A stretch of 64,000 nucleotides of DNA from Hyphomicrobium sp. 12-62-95 (GTDB taxonomy: Bacteria > Pseudomonadota > Alphaproteobacteria > Rhizobiales > Hyphomicrobiaceae): positions 79,187-143,186 of the forward strand of contig NCCZ01000015.1 of NCBI GenBank assembly GCA_002279935.1, in the 5' to 3' direction. Positions 55,301-63,793 of the stretch are shown here, piece by piece. Made by a program: the position numbers and the translations under genes. Below the pieces are notes generated by a model, which had not been told where the DNA came from, did no database searches, and saw only the letters and a list, made by a program, of their open reading frames with translations. Positions within the stretch are counted from its first letter, which is position 1, and every line of letters starts with the position of its first letter.

Positions 55301-58300
55301 CGTCAAACGAATGAAGTTTTGGTCGGCGGCGCCTGAATTGGGGCTAGCAACGTTATTGCCCGTTCCTTCCAGATCGCGAATGCCCGATGCGCCGTCATCG
55401 GCATAGTTCGAGGGGCGTCCGGCGACGAGGTTCTTCAGTTCGGTGACATCGCGGCCGGTGTAGAAGAATTGCGATGCAGGGGCCGAACCAGCCGCCGTCG
55501 TCCCGAATACCTCGTCCTGCACGCGGCCACCGACGAGCGTATCGTCGTTGCCTTCGGTATAGAACGCGATGTGGTGCGACGAGGTGAATTTGGTGGCATC
55601 AACCTTGGTCTTACCTTTCGTGCCGTCGACAGTGATCGTGTTCGGCGACAGGCTCGTCTGGCTGAAATCGCCGATGATTTGAATTACGTTTGTGCCTGTT
55701 CCTGGATCAATAACGTACTCTTCGATCTCGCTGAGTTCGGCGATAATGACTTGATTGAGGCCATTGCCTACGGCCCGCGTGATGACGATTTCCGAAGTGG
55801 AGATGAAACCTGCTGCCGCGGCGCTGCTCTGAGTACCGCTACCCTCTGGACCATCGGCATCGTCCCGGTTGGAATAGATGCGGAAGGTCTCATCGGCGTT
55901 ATTTCCGTTGACCTTGAACGTGTCGATTCCGCCTGTTCCGCCGGTGACCACATCGCGGGCCCCACCCGGCACCCACGTAATCGTGTCGTCTCCGGACCCA
56001 CCGTCGATGACGTCGTTACCCAGCCCGCCGAGAATTTCGTCGTCGCCAGCGTTGCCGGAGAGAATGTCGTTGCCGCCGTTGCCGCGGATAAGATCGTCAC
56101 CGGCGGTCCCTGAGAGCGTGTCGTTGGCGTTTGGTCCGGTGTTCACCCCGTTCAGGAAGGCTCCGGTTACGCGGCTGGCTGTAGCAAAGAGCGTCTCAAC
56201 CGTACCAGAGCCGTCCGTGTAACTGATTTGCGCGCGGAGGAATTGGTTCACGAGGGCGGACCCAGGTGTGAACGTTTCGGCTATTGCACCAGTGATGTTG
56301 GTCCATGTGCCCGGCACTCCGCCAGCGTCGGGAGCCCGCTGCCATTGGATGGAGAACGGGCCGGTAATTCCGTTGGCATCCGCGATAGCAGCGGTATCAA
56401 CCGTGACCGCCTGCGTCTGCGTGGGCCCGAGATCACTGAGGATTGGGGCGCCCGTGGGAGCAAAATTGGTGATGTCGACCGTCGTCGAGACATCGATGGT
56501 CACGAGCCCATCAGTGATCTGGTAGGAGATCGTCGACGAACCGATGGGCGTTCCTGCAGGCACAGTCAGCGTGAATGTATCGTTGCCAAGGTCCGCAATC
56601 GTACCGATCGTCGCTGAAATCGACAGCGGATCGATTTCGAGCCGGTCGCCATCGATGTCGATGGCGCGGCCGTTAGCATCGGTGGGTGTATTGCCGAACA
56701 AATCCGCCAACGTGAACGTGAGTACAATTTCCGGACCCGCAGGCACGTCGCCGAGATCGACAACGGGCACCACAGGCGCATCATTGACCGCGATAACCTC
56801 CAGCGTTGCCTCGCCCGGCACGACGTTCGTGCCGTCGGAGACGTCGAAAGTGAAAGTGACGCCGCCGTTGAAATTTTCTGCAGGAAGGAACGAGAACTGG
56901 CCATTGCCAAGCGGCGTTAGTGTCCCGGGCGGCAGTTCGCCGTCACGAACACGCAGTTGAATGTTTGTGAATGTGAGCGGATCGTTGTTCGGATCCGTCA
57001 CGAAGAGACGCAGATCGTCGACACTGAAGACGAACGGCGTCGTTGTGTCTTCCAAAATGCCGACGGTTCCAGGCGCCAACGGTGCGCCATCCACCTGGAC
57101 GTTCGTAAGATCGAGTCCAAGGATCGCGATGGCTTCGTTGACCACCGGTGCGCCTGCCAGACCACCGCCAGGGGCTCCGTTGATCGGATCCGTCGGAGCC
57201 GAAACCACCGTCTCGAAGACATCTTCCCCGTCCAGGAAGCGGGCAAGAGCGCGCACGCGCAAGCCTGCTTCGGCATCGGTCAGGACAAAGGACGAGCCGG
57301 TGATTGGCGCGAACTCGTCGGCCACGATCGACTGAATGTTCGTGAAGACCCCGGAGTCGGGCACAAGCTCGACCTGCCAATAGAAGACGATCTGGCCGAC
57401 ACCTTCAGCGTCGTCGATGCCATCGGCGGTGACTGTCAGCTTCGTTCCCGTCTGCAGCGGACCATCAGCGGTGATGACCGGCGCGCCGGTGGCGATTTCG
57501 TTGGCGTGTTCAGTGATTTTGATGGTCCCGTCGGCGAACAGGAGACGTTCGACGTTCGTCAGTCTGTCGACGCCATCGTTGCCCACGAGGTCAGTGACGG
57601 TGACAGTGCCATCCTCGAAAATTTCGACAACGTAATTGTCCTGCAAGCCCGAGTATTCGGCGATGTCGATCGCATCGGCGTCGTCAACGATCTCGCGCAC
57701 GATCTGCAAATCGGCGACCTTGATCTCGCCTGCCAGAACGCGCTGCTGGAACGCCGCCATGGTGGGGGAAGACTCGACCGATTGATCAGCGGGATCGATG
57801 TAGATGATGCGAACGTTGAGCCAGGCATCACCGTCAATCACATCATTGCCGCCGCGGCCTTCGATGATGTCGCTCATCGCTCCGCCGAGCAAGATATTGC
57901 CGGCAGAGAAGCGAACCGCGCCGTCCTCGTTGATCGAGCCGAGGAGCTCGTCAAGCCCGGCGATGAGATCGACATTGAAATCGTACAGCGCGTGGTCGAG
58001 ACCATCCACGATGGCGCCTTCGCCGCCGCCGGCAAGATCGGCCACGTCGTCACCGCGAAGAATGTCGTTCTTAGCGGAGCCTGACAGACCTTCCGTCTGC
58101 GCATAGCGGTCCAGGATCGCACCCGGAGAGGCCGGCAGCGACGGAGGCGCAAAGAGGCGGTTGTTCATATCGGCTTCGATGCCGAAATTATCGAACTTGT
58201 ACGTCGCCCAGTCGAAGCCGAACTGGCCGAAGAACCGGTCGGTTCCCAGGCCGCCGACCATGATGTCGTCGCCGGTTTCCGCGTCGAAGTCGGCGTTCCC

Positions 58301-61300
58301 CCCCGTTGCGAGCAGAACGTCGTGACCGACAATGCGGCTGTCCACCGAGCGCTTGATAGGCAGACCTTGCACGAGGTCGCCGTTGTCACCGAGCATCAGC
58401 CCGTTCTCAGTGCCCGATTCCAGCCAATCGTTGCCTTCGCCGCCGATAAGGAAGTCGGCGCCATCGCCGCCATTGACGAAGTCGTTGCCCTGACCAGCCA
58501 GAACTTCGTCGTCATCCACGCCGCCCCAGACCCAGTCATTACCCGTATCGGTAATGATGAGCTTAATGCCGCGGCCGGCACTGACCACGTCGTCACCCGC
58601 ACCCGAGCGGATCTCGTCGATACCAAAGAGATCGGTGATGATGTCGTTTCCGTCACCACCGAAGATGAAGTCATTGCCATCGCCGCCTTCGAGGCGGTCG
58701 TCACCCTTGTCACCCCAGAGCGTATCGTCGCCCAGACCGCCCACCAACCAGTCATTGCCGGCCGTACCGCCGAGCACGACATGCTCGGCGCCTGTGTATT
58801 CCAGCTTGCCGGCAACGGTTCCAACAACGTTCGAGCGGATCACTGCTCCGGTCGAGCCGGTATTGGATGCCAAGGCGAGGAATGGATCGAGGCCGATATC
58901 TTCGCCCGTCGGATCGGAGTTGCCCAACCCATCGTTGAATTGCTTCGACTGATCCGCTTCCAGGAAGAAGTCCGGACGCGCGAACGCGTCGCCCGGGAGA
59001 TGGGTCGCCGTCGTGTTGCGATGGATCATTTCCGAGAACTTGTTGTTCTCGAGCTGAGCTGTAAGATTGAGATTCGCCAGACGCGACAGATAGTAGAACC
59101 GGTCGCCGTTCTGGAGCGCTTCAAGCTGCGTTTCGAAGACGAAGTTGAACGTGGATCCCAGCATACCGCCGAAAATCAGCTTCTTCTCGGCCAAGCCGCC
59201 AATCCAGAAGTCGATGTTGTTGAGGCCGCCGAGATCGGCGTCACCCGCCCACGCATTCTTGGAATGCAGGAAGTCCAGCCGGTCGGTGGGAGCGCCATCG
59301 CCACCCAGCACAAGCAGGGTTGCAGCGGCCCGCTTGGCATCAAGACCTTCCGCGCCTGTGATCGAATCGTGCGTGCCGTATGCCGCGATGAAGTTGATGA
59401 CAGAGGCCGGGTTCTTCAAGTTCTGCATGAACTCGAACCAGCTCTCGTAGGGCTTGACCTGCGTATCGCCGGACCCAGCAAAGAACTGCTCGCGAGCTTC
59501 GTTTAGGCTCGGCACGCCCGTCTCACGGCCGCGCGCAATGTTGAGCGCCGCGAGGTCGAGCGGCAGCCCGACGAGATTATTGCGTAGCGCTTCGGTAACG
59601 AATTCGTCGATTTCGTTGCCACGCTGGCGCGTCATCCCTTGAGCAATGACGCCGGCTGCCGCGTAAGCATTCACGCCACTGGCATCGAATTCGATGGGAT
59701 TGAGAAATGCTTCGATAAGACCGATCTGATCTCCACCTGCAACGCCGCCTGACCCAATCGACTGCCAATCACTTGTGTAGCGATCGACCGTTTCCGTCAG
59801 CATCGAATGGCCGAAGCGGTAGACGGTGTGGGCGAACTCTCCGAGGATCGCGGGATCGAGCGTTCCGTCATAGTCATTGAAGAGGTTGACGGCGGGCTGC
59901 ACTTTGCGTGCGAATTCTTCAAACACGAGATGCTGATACTGCATCTCAGTGGGCAGCTTCGCGGCCTGGAAGATGCGCTCGCCGTTCCAATCGACGGTGA
60001 CGATTGACGCCGCAGCCAGCTGGACTGGAACAAGCGGCTCATCAAGCCATTCGTTGAGGAAGCCGAGCTTGTCGTTGCGAATAGCCGTAGCATTGGCAAT
60101 CGCGGCATCCCGGGCGTCGATATCAGCCTGTTCAACGGGCACAGCGGTTGCCAGCAGTGCGTCAAGTTCTGCTTGCGCGTCCTTGGCCTCGTCGATCAAA
60201 AGATTTTGGATGAGGTCGACCTGCCGGTTGTGCTCGGAGTGGAACACGTGATGCACGGCCGTGAGACCGATGTTCTCGTTGCCGCGGCCATCACCGGTGA
60301 TGTAGTGCGCATCAAGGAGTTCGTTGTCATAGGCGCGCTCGCCCGGTTCCGACGGCGTATGAGACAGCCCAAGAGCGCTGTCGCTGTCGGCAACCTCTCC
60401 TGCGTCCGGATTGGCGGCGTGTGCGATGTCGTCGAGGAACGCGACGCCGGTTGGGACGTAGCCGTCGGCTGTTTTGACCGGGCTTTCAGGTGTTCCTGAA
60501 ACGATCTGAACGATTGGATTGCCCTGCAAATCGGTCTGGATGACGCCGTTGGCGTCACGGACGTAACGAACGAGCTGGGCGAAACCTGTGTCTGGATCTG
60601 GAATGAAGTTGCCGTAGGCATCCACCAGAACTTCTGGGACGTGATGGATGTCCTGGTCGTTGAGTTCGATGCCGAGAACTTCGAGCGCTTGTTTCTTGAC
60701 ATCCGCCCAGGTGGCAAGGCCGCCGCCCGATGCAGGATTGCCATCGAGCAACCGGCCGGTTGCTTCCGGACGGCCGGTCTCAGGATTGATGACGTATTCG
60801 CGCAGGAACAGGTCGACGAACGGCGTCACGATGTTGACGGGCTGGCCGTCCGGCCCAAGCGTCGAACGCGTGAGCGCCATAAAGTTGGTCGAGCCATTCG
60901 GCACGTAAAGCGGGTCGTCTTCGGCAAGCGGAATGTAAACGGTGCCGAATCCACCCTTGGCGACGAGATCGAGGCCGTGATCGAAGAACTGGCCGAACAT
61001 CGTCATCCAGCCGTTAAACGGAGCGGAGAGACCTTCGTCGGCGGCCACGTTACCGATATAGAGCGTGGCTTTCAGAATGTCCGGTGTGTCGCCAGGTAGG
61101 AAAACCTGTTCTTCCTCGAGCGTAATCCCAGCATTTGTCAGCAGCGCGCGCAGCGCCAACTCGGCACCGGCTTCAGCGGAGGGATCGTTGGCGAGGCGCG
61201 CCGCTTTGACGGCCTGGACCGCATCAGCATAGGCTTCCAAAGCGGTAAAGGCTTGCGCGTTGGTATATCCCGCATCTTGCAGTGCCTTGAAGACCGCAGC

Positions 61301-61888
61301 GGGGTTATTGGCGGTCTGGTCGACGATCAGGTTTGAAATCGTCCGCGGATCGGCGTCGACAACGTCGCCGGGCTGAATTGCGCGTGGATTTGTGATGGCC
61401 GGATCGTTTGCGGTGTCGATGTCGAGAGTTTCGACAGGTAGGTTCGGCGTCTGATCGATCGCATAGTTGTTGTTCAGGAGATAGTTCACTCCGACTTGGT
61501 AGCCGGCTGGCACGCCGAGCGCCGGGTCACCTTCGAAGCCCTCTTCAGGCGTCAACGGAAAGACGTAAGGCGAAGTAGGATCGGCGGGATCTTGGCGAAT
61601 ATAACGCGGGGGTCCAAACGCCATCCCGTCGTCTGTCTCATTGATGTACGTGGCGGCCGTACCGCGCGGGAACGGTTCGCCGGCAGCGCCGTACGACTCT
61701 TGCCCTGGCGTGAGGTTATTATTCGAGCCATCGACGCGCCGCAGACCCCACGGCACTTCCGAGTTCGGCAGCAATGTCCCGAAAACATCGGGATTGTTGA
61801 CCGGATCCGCGTCGTGACGCGCATCAGCCTCGGCGATTTTGATCTGCGCGAGGATGAAATCCAAGTCGCTGCGGATCATCGTGACCAT
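52343..61888 (-). CDS. mopA: giant double-domain animal-type heme peroxidase with RTX repeats (MopA-like)
   Basis: A 3181-residue protein from ATG 61888 (GGAG upstream; the frame is open to 61948). Order of parts: N-terminal region; peroxidase domain 1 with distal GQFFDHGLD (about 297-305), GDGRGNEN (about 528) and proximal YRFGHSML (His near 694); RTX repeats (about 1040-1165); cadherin/Ig-like repeats (about 1460-1830); RTX repeats (about 1923-1966); peroxidase domain 2 with GQYVDHGLD (about 2240), GDLRANEN (about 2421) and YRFGHSQI (about 2516); a very acidic Asp/Glu linker (about 2796-2889); C-terminal RTX repeats (about 2920-2996) and a secretion tail. In both domains the distal Gln/Asp/His, catalytic Arg, heme-ester Glu and proximal His are present. 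This is the architecture of MopA, the Mn(II)-oxidising peroxidase described in Aurantimonas and Erythrobacter. It lacks a Sec signal and heads the type I secretion operon. Mn as substrate is inferred. Confidence 0.9.
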   Translation of the reverse strand: MVTMIRSDLDFILAQIKIAEADARHDADPVNNPDVFGTLLPNSEVPWGLRRVDGSNNNLTPGQESYGAAGEPFPRGTAATYINETDDGMAFGPPRYIRQDPADPTSPYVFPLTPEEGFEGDPALGVPAGYQVGVNYLLNNNYAIDQTPNLPVETLDIDTANDPAITNPRAIQPGDVVDADPRTISNLIVDQTANNPAAVFKALQDAGYTNAQAFTALEAYADAVQAVKAARLANDPSAEAGAELALRALLTNAGITLEEEQVFLPGDTPDILKATLYIGNVAADEGLSAPFNGWMTMFGQFFDHGLDLVAKGGFGTVYIPLAEDDPLYVPNGSTNFMALTRSTLGPDGQPVNIVTPFVDLFLREYVINPETGRPEATGRLLDGNPASGGGLATWADVKKQALEVLGIELNDQDIHHVPEVLVDAYGNFIPDPDTGFAQLVRYVRDANGVIQTDLQGNPIVQIVSGTPESPVKTADGYVPTGVAFLDDIAHAANPDAGEVADSDSALGLSHTPSEPGERAYDNELLDAHYITGDGRGNENIGLTAVHHVFHSEHNRQVDLIQNLLIDEAKDAQAELDALLATAVPVEQADIDARDAAIANATAIRNDKLGFLNEWLDEPLVPVQLAAASIVTVDWNGERIFQAAKLPTEMQYQHLVFEEFARKVQPAVNLFNDYDGTLDPAILGEFAHTVYRFGHSMLTETVDRYTSDWQSIGSGGVAGGDQIGLIEAFLNPIEFDASGVNAYAAAGVIAQGMTRQRGNEIDEFVTEALRNNLVGLPLDLAALNIARGRETGVPSLNEAREQFFAGSGDTQVKPYESWFEFMQNLKNPASVINFIAAYGTHDSITGAEGLDAKRAAATLLVLGGDGAPTDRLDFLHSKNAWAGDADLGGLNNIDFWIGGLAEKKLIFGGMLGSTFNFVFETQLEALQNGDRFYYLSRLANLNLTAQLENNKFSEMIHRNTTATHLPGDAFARPDFFLEADQSKQFNDGLGNSDPTGEDIGLDPFLALASNTGSTGAVIRSNVVGTVAGKLEYTGAEHVVLGGTAGNDWLVGGLGDDTLWGDKGDDRLEGGDGNDFIFGGDGNDIITDLFGIDEIRSGAGDDVVSAGRGIKLIITDTGNDWVWGGVDDDEVLAGQGNDFVNGGDGADFLIGGEGNDWLESGTENGLMLGDNGDLVQGLPIKRSVDSRIVGHDVLLATGGNADFDAETGDDIMVGGLGTDRFFGQFGFDWATYKFDNFGIEADMNNRLFAPPSLPASPGAILDRYAQTEGLSGSAKNDILRGDDVADLAGGGEGAIVDGLDHALYDFNVDLIAGLDELLGSINEDGAVRFSAGNILLGGAMSDIIEGRGGNDVIDGDAWLNVRIIYIDPADQSVESSPTMAAFQQRVLAGEIKVADLQIVREIVDDADAIDIAEYSGLQDNYVVEIFEDGTVTVTDLVGNDGVDRLTNVERLLFADGTIKITEHANEIATGAPVITADGPLQTGTKLTVTADGIDDAEGVGQIVFYWQVELVPDSGVFTNIQSIVADEFAPITGSSFVLTDAEAGLRVRALARFLDGEDVFETVVSAPTDPINGAPGGGLAGAPVVNEAIAILGLDLTNVQVDGAPLAPGTVGILEDTTTPFVFSVDDLRLFVTDPNNDPLTFTNIQLRVRDGELPPGTLTPLGNGQFSFLPAENFNGGVTFTFDVSDGTNVVPGEATLEVIAVNDAPVVPVVDLGDVPAGPEIVLTFTLADLFGNTPTDANGRAIDIDGDRLEIDPLSISATIGTIADLGNDTFTLTVPAGTPIGSSTISYQITDGLVTIDVSTTVDITNFAPTGAPILSDLGPTQTQAVTVDTAAIADANGITGPFSIQWQRAPDAGGVPGTWTNITGAIAETFTPGSALVNQFLRAQISYTDGSGTVETLFATASRVTGAFLNGVNTGPNANDTLSGTAGDDLIRGNGGNDILSGNAGDDEILGGLGNDVIDGGSGDDTITWVPGGARDVVTGGTGGIDTFKVNGNNADETFRIYSNRDDADGPEGSGTQSSAAAAGFISTSEIVITRAVGNGLNQVIIAELSEIEEYVIDPGTGTNVIQIIGDFSQTSLSPNTITVDGTKGKTKVDATKFTSSHHIAFYTEGNDDTLVGGRVQDEVFGTTAAGSAPASQFFYTGRDVTELKNLVAGRPSNYADDGASGIRDLEGTGNNVASPNSGAADQNFIRLTDARYGEDGSINPIHQGLDPRAISNILGDQEANLAKNGAGTNIFFMAFGQYVDHGLDFLPKDDSRPKLTIGTDALDDPADLTRGKISGYDENGDPEYHNQASPFVDQNQAYGSTEVVGQLLRESAGGGKVGAHLLKGATDPSNADFALLPTLREALKHHWEADTKFTDLAKGINGVTLKSFYPDLIDGLGNFNPAVVAQLNANFLGSGYQLVGDANFAINILDHYVAGDLRANENYTLTSIHTVWARNHNYHVERLLASGFDGSQEELFQAAKIVNEAEYQRVVFTEFTDYLLGGLKGGGQHGHDEYNPAATAQISHEFAAAAYRFGHSQIGDTITILDDNGNPKSVNLFDAFLNPTDDPEAFLLTPAQLAQYGYSPQPGFEQIGVSDIIGGIVRQQAEEVDFNVVDAVRNDLVRIRADLFAFNVARGWDVGLGTLNQVRAGLLNSTDKYVSEAVELSDEDLAPYASWEDFQNRNGLSDAVINQFKAAYPDLVLEPGDIAAFELANPDIDLVGGNTVKGIDRVDLWVGGLAEKHINGGTVGSTFWVILHEQFDRLQEADRFYYLDRVGDADFYEALKELEFSDIVKRNTGLTDLPKDIFSATDKADDDDETIATGDDTENQEDDDTTTGSDGDDVATGDGADDDVPDEDGDQSNDESESETEGDEAEDDETEEDESEDEDDDAADVDEEEGDDGTTTGGPTPGTGSATSSFVVYLGAAVASETALGGTGNDVLSGGDGDDHLFGYGGDDDVIGGDGDDYLDGGDGDDILDGGRGGDVIKGGAGDDEVNGGAGRDIINTGAGNDVIFVRNNDAGDVIDAGDELGDSDPLDMSAISANITVYLSAHGSGSAVAGDTTHSFKGVENVVTGDGDDVLMASSEANILEGGGGRDTFVFSTVNAGGGEDVIKDLNFHEGDTIDLSPLFSSLVLGDVTFTNADFSASGRVRLTTDNDSESTLVEVSTDGDQSVELAIRILGRTDLDHKDFGIV

Positions 61889-62291
61889 GTGACTTCTCCG
61901 TGGGCTATAGCCGTCAAAACGCGAAAAATTCAGAACGCAACGAGCCACCCCGCACCAGCGCGCTCGGCGCGGTGGTTGCGATGGCTGAAGTCGAGTCCCG
62001 GTTAAGAGTGAGTTTCAAGAATGCGCGTGCAGAGGAGGGCTGCCGTTCGGTCGGATGAATGGTCATCACGCAAGCCACAGGACGAACCTCAACCACGCTC
62101 TTCACATCGCGCGCGGGAGGGACGACCGGTCCACCTGTTCGCCCATGAGTGGCCCCCGAAGGGTCAGATCATCGGCGGGCTTAGGACATTCTGTCGCTTC
62201 TCTGCACGCGACGTAACACTTTCATAAGTAAGAGCCCGCTCCCACGGGCGAAGGTCGCGCAACACGCAGGTGCTGAAGTCGGTCGATTTGC

Positions 62292-62318
62292 CGGACCTTG
62301 GTCTTAAGACTTTGGTCT
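62292..62318. promoter_or_regulatory. paired GGTC dyads upstream of mopA
   Basis: CGGACCTTGGTCT (62292-62304) and AGACTTTGGTCT (62307-62318) form two similar half-symmetric boxes 14 bp apart centre to centre, about 410 bp upstream of the peroxidase start. The first shares 12 consecutive bases with the perfect palindrome between gspD and the multicopper oxidase. Candidate binding sites for one regulator of both loci. Confidence 0.4.
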
Positions 62319-62571
62319 GAACGTCGGTTTGCGAAGCCCTGACGACGGCGGAAGGATCTGGTCCGGCCGCAACTGTACCCAACGGTTGGGGCGCACACAC
62401 GCAGCAGATCAATTGCGCACAATGGGCTAGTGCTCGGCGCCCGATCAGCCGGGCCCGATCAACCCGAACAAAGTCCGCCAGCCTGCCAAGCGGCCAGCGC
62501 GACAGTAAATGAAACCCACTGCCAGATTTGACTGGCGGGCCTGGGGAGGGGAGCGGAGGGGACGGACGGAT

Positions 62572-62899
62572 TTCAAAACCTCAACGCAGCTCGGGAGCAA
62601 GGCGACCGGCGGCAAGAGCCGCGCCCTCGCGGAGCGCCCTTCGCGCGTGAGCGATAAACTGGCGGAGAGGAACGGACTGAATTCAAAACCTCAACGCAGC
62701 CCGGGAGCAAGGCGACCCGCGGCAAGAGCCGCGCCCTCGCGGAGCGCCCTTGGCGCGTGAGCGATAAACTGGCGGAGAGGGAGTGAGTGAGTTCAAAACC
62801 TCAACGCAGCCCGGGAGGGCTCGGGAGCAAGGCGACCCTCGGCAAAAGCCGCGCCCTCGCGGAGCGCCCTTCGCGCGTGAGCGATAAACTGGCGGAGGG
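62572..62899 (+). repeat. three-copy tandem repeat, about 110 bp per unit
   Basis: Units begin TTCAAAACCTCAACGCAGC at 62572, 62682 and 62792, giving exact 110-bp spacing, and end GCGATAAACTGGCGGAG. Copies differ by scattered substitutions. The third has a 10-bp internal duplication (CGGGAGGGCT region) making it about 120 bp. Each contains the GC-rich core CGCGCCCTCGCGGAGCGCCC with self-complementary parts. It is not CRISPR: there are no unique spacers. Function unknown; it resembles a minisatellite or a duplicated intergenic element. Confidence 0.8.
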
Positions 62900-63104
62900 A
62901 AAGGAACTGGGAGCGAACTGTCTGGGCGGGGAGAAGCGAAGGGCTGCGGGCGGTTGCGGAAAACGGCTGTGAGAGCACTTTCCGCAGAACTCCGATCCGG
63001 CCCGCCAGCAGAGACTAAGAGCTTCGGGTGTCATCCGAAACTGCTCTTCTCGTACATCGTGGAGCTGGTCTCTTCATCCTAAATGCGACATGCCTATGCC
63101 CTTA

Positions 63105-63130
63105 ATCACTTGTCATGATCACTTGTCATG
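63105..63130 (+). repeat. perfect 13-bp direct repeat upstream of the DUF433 gene
   Basis: ATCACTTGTCATG occurs twice head-to-tail without a gap (63105-63117, 63118-63130), with a third partial GCATG nearby. It lies about 65-90 bp before the start codon, where an activator or the antitoxin complex could bind. Confidence 0.5.
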
Positions 63131-63159
63131 GCTTGCATGACCACGTCACAAACTATATA

Positions 63160-63175
63160 TTCCGACAAGTCGGAA
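63160..63175. promoter_or_regulatory. palindromic operator of the DUF433/DUF5615 module
   Basis: TTCCGACAAGTCGGAA is a perfect 16-bp palindrome directly after the -10-like TATATAT and about 20 bp before the start codon. This is the usual position for autorepression by a toxin-antitoxin complex. Binding by the encoded proteins is inferred. Confidence 0.55.
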
Positions 63176-63194
63176 AGTTTTATGGAGTCACGGC

Positions 63195-63788
63195 ATGGCC
63201 GCCGCTTCAGAAATGTTGAGCACGGCAGAAGCTGCTGTGGTGTCACGCGTTGCCCTCCGTGACGTTAATCGCGTCATCGACGAGCGCATTTTGCCGGAGA
63301 GTCTTGTGTCGCACGGTGATGGCCGACGGATTTCGGCCGGCGCCTCGGCACTGATCGCCTTTTACTGGGCGGAGCCTCGTCTGCGTGATTGGCAACGCCA
63401 CATGTCAGCTGAACTTCTCAGTTTTGACTGGATCGTGAGCCATGATTTCCTGAAAATTGATCTTCGCCCGTTTCTTGAAAGATCGATAGGAAGGCTTGAG
63501 CGCTTAATGGCGGCTCGGGAGCTGGTTTGCACCTCTGCCGACGTTATGGGCGGCGTGCCGGTCGTTCGGGGTACTCGCATCCCGGTCTACGACGTGGCAT
63601 CTGCTAAGGCGGCCGGCGCTTCGGATAAAGAGTTGCTCGAGGACTATCCTTCGCTCACGCCCGAGACGCTCGAGCTTGCCATCCTGTATGCTGAAGCAAA
63701 TCCGCGGCGTGGACGACCGCGTCCGCTTGCAACAGCTCTCCCAGAGGGCACCCGCCAGTTATCCGTGCGTCATGCACGTCGCCGATAA
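63195..63788 (+). CDS. DUF433-domain antitoxin-like protein
   Basis: A 197-residue protein, ATG 63195 with GGAG 7 bases upstream. The N-terminal half looks like a DNA-binding module (LSTAEAAVVSRVALRDVNRV, similar to antitoxin HTH regions). The C-terminal half is DUF433 (TSADVMGGVPVVRGTRIPVY, then ASDKELLEDYPSLTPETLEL). DUF433 proteins commonly pair with DUF5615 PIN-like toxins, and such a gene follows 5 bases later. The C-terminus is Arg-rich. It probably neutralises the neighbour and represses the pair through the upstream palindrome. Confidence 0.82.
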   Translation: MAAASEMLSTAEAAVVSRVALRDVNRVIDERILPESLVSHGDGRRISAGASALIAFYWAEPRLRDWQRHMSAELLSFDWIVSHDFLKIDLRPFLERSIGRLERLMAARELVCTSADVMGGVPVVRGTRIPVYDVASAKAAGASDKELLEDYPSLTPETLELAILYAEANPRRGRPRPLATALPEGTRQLSVRHARRR

Positions 63789-63793
63789 GGAAA

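Larger units (their letters stand above)
61889..63194. other. 1.3-kb non-coding region with mopA control sequences and a tandem repeat
   Basis: No convincing gene is seen. The part next to the peroxidase start (61889-62330) should contain its promoter and carries the paired dyads at 62292-62318. From 62572 to about 62899 there is a three-copy tandem repeat. From 63105 onward lie the control elements of the DUF433 gene. Short readings in the repeat are Arg/Ser/Ala-rich and lack ribosome-binding sites. Confidence 0.55.

Noticed and set aside
61889..62571. Small genes in the mopA upstream region
   Set aside because: Readings of 60-80 residues on both strands overlap each other, lack ribosome-binding sites and resemble no known protein.
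62572..62899. CRISPR array
   Set aside because: The whole unit is repeated with no unique spacers, and there are only three copies of about 110 bp.
62509..62972. Short plus- and minus-strand readings over the 110-bp repeats
   Set aside because: The repeated ALAERPSRVSDKLAE-like peptide arises because the DNA repeats. There is no ribosome-binding site, and the 110-bp unit is not a multiple of three, so the frame changes between copies.
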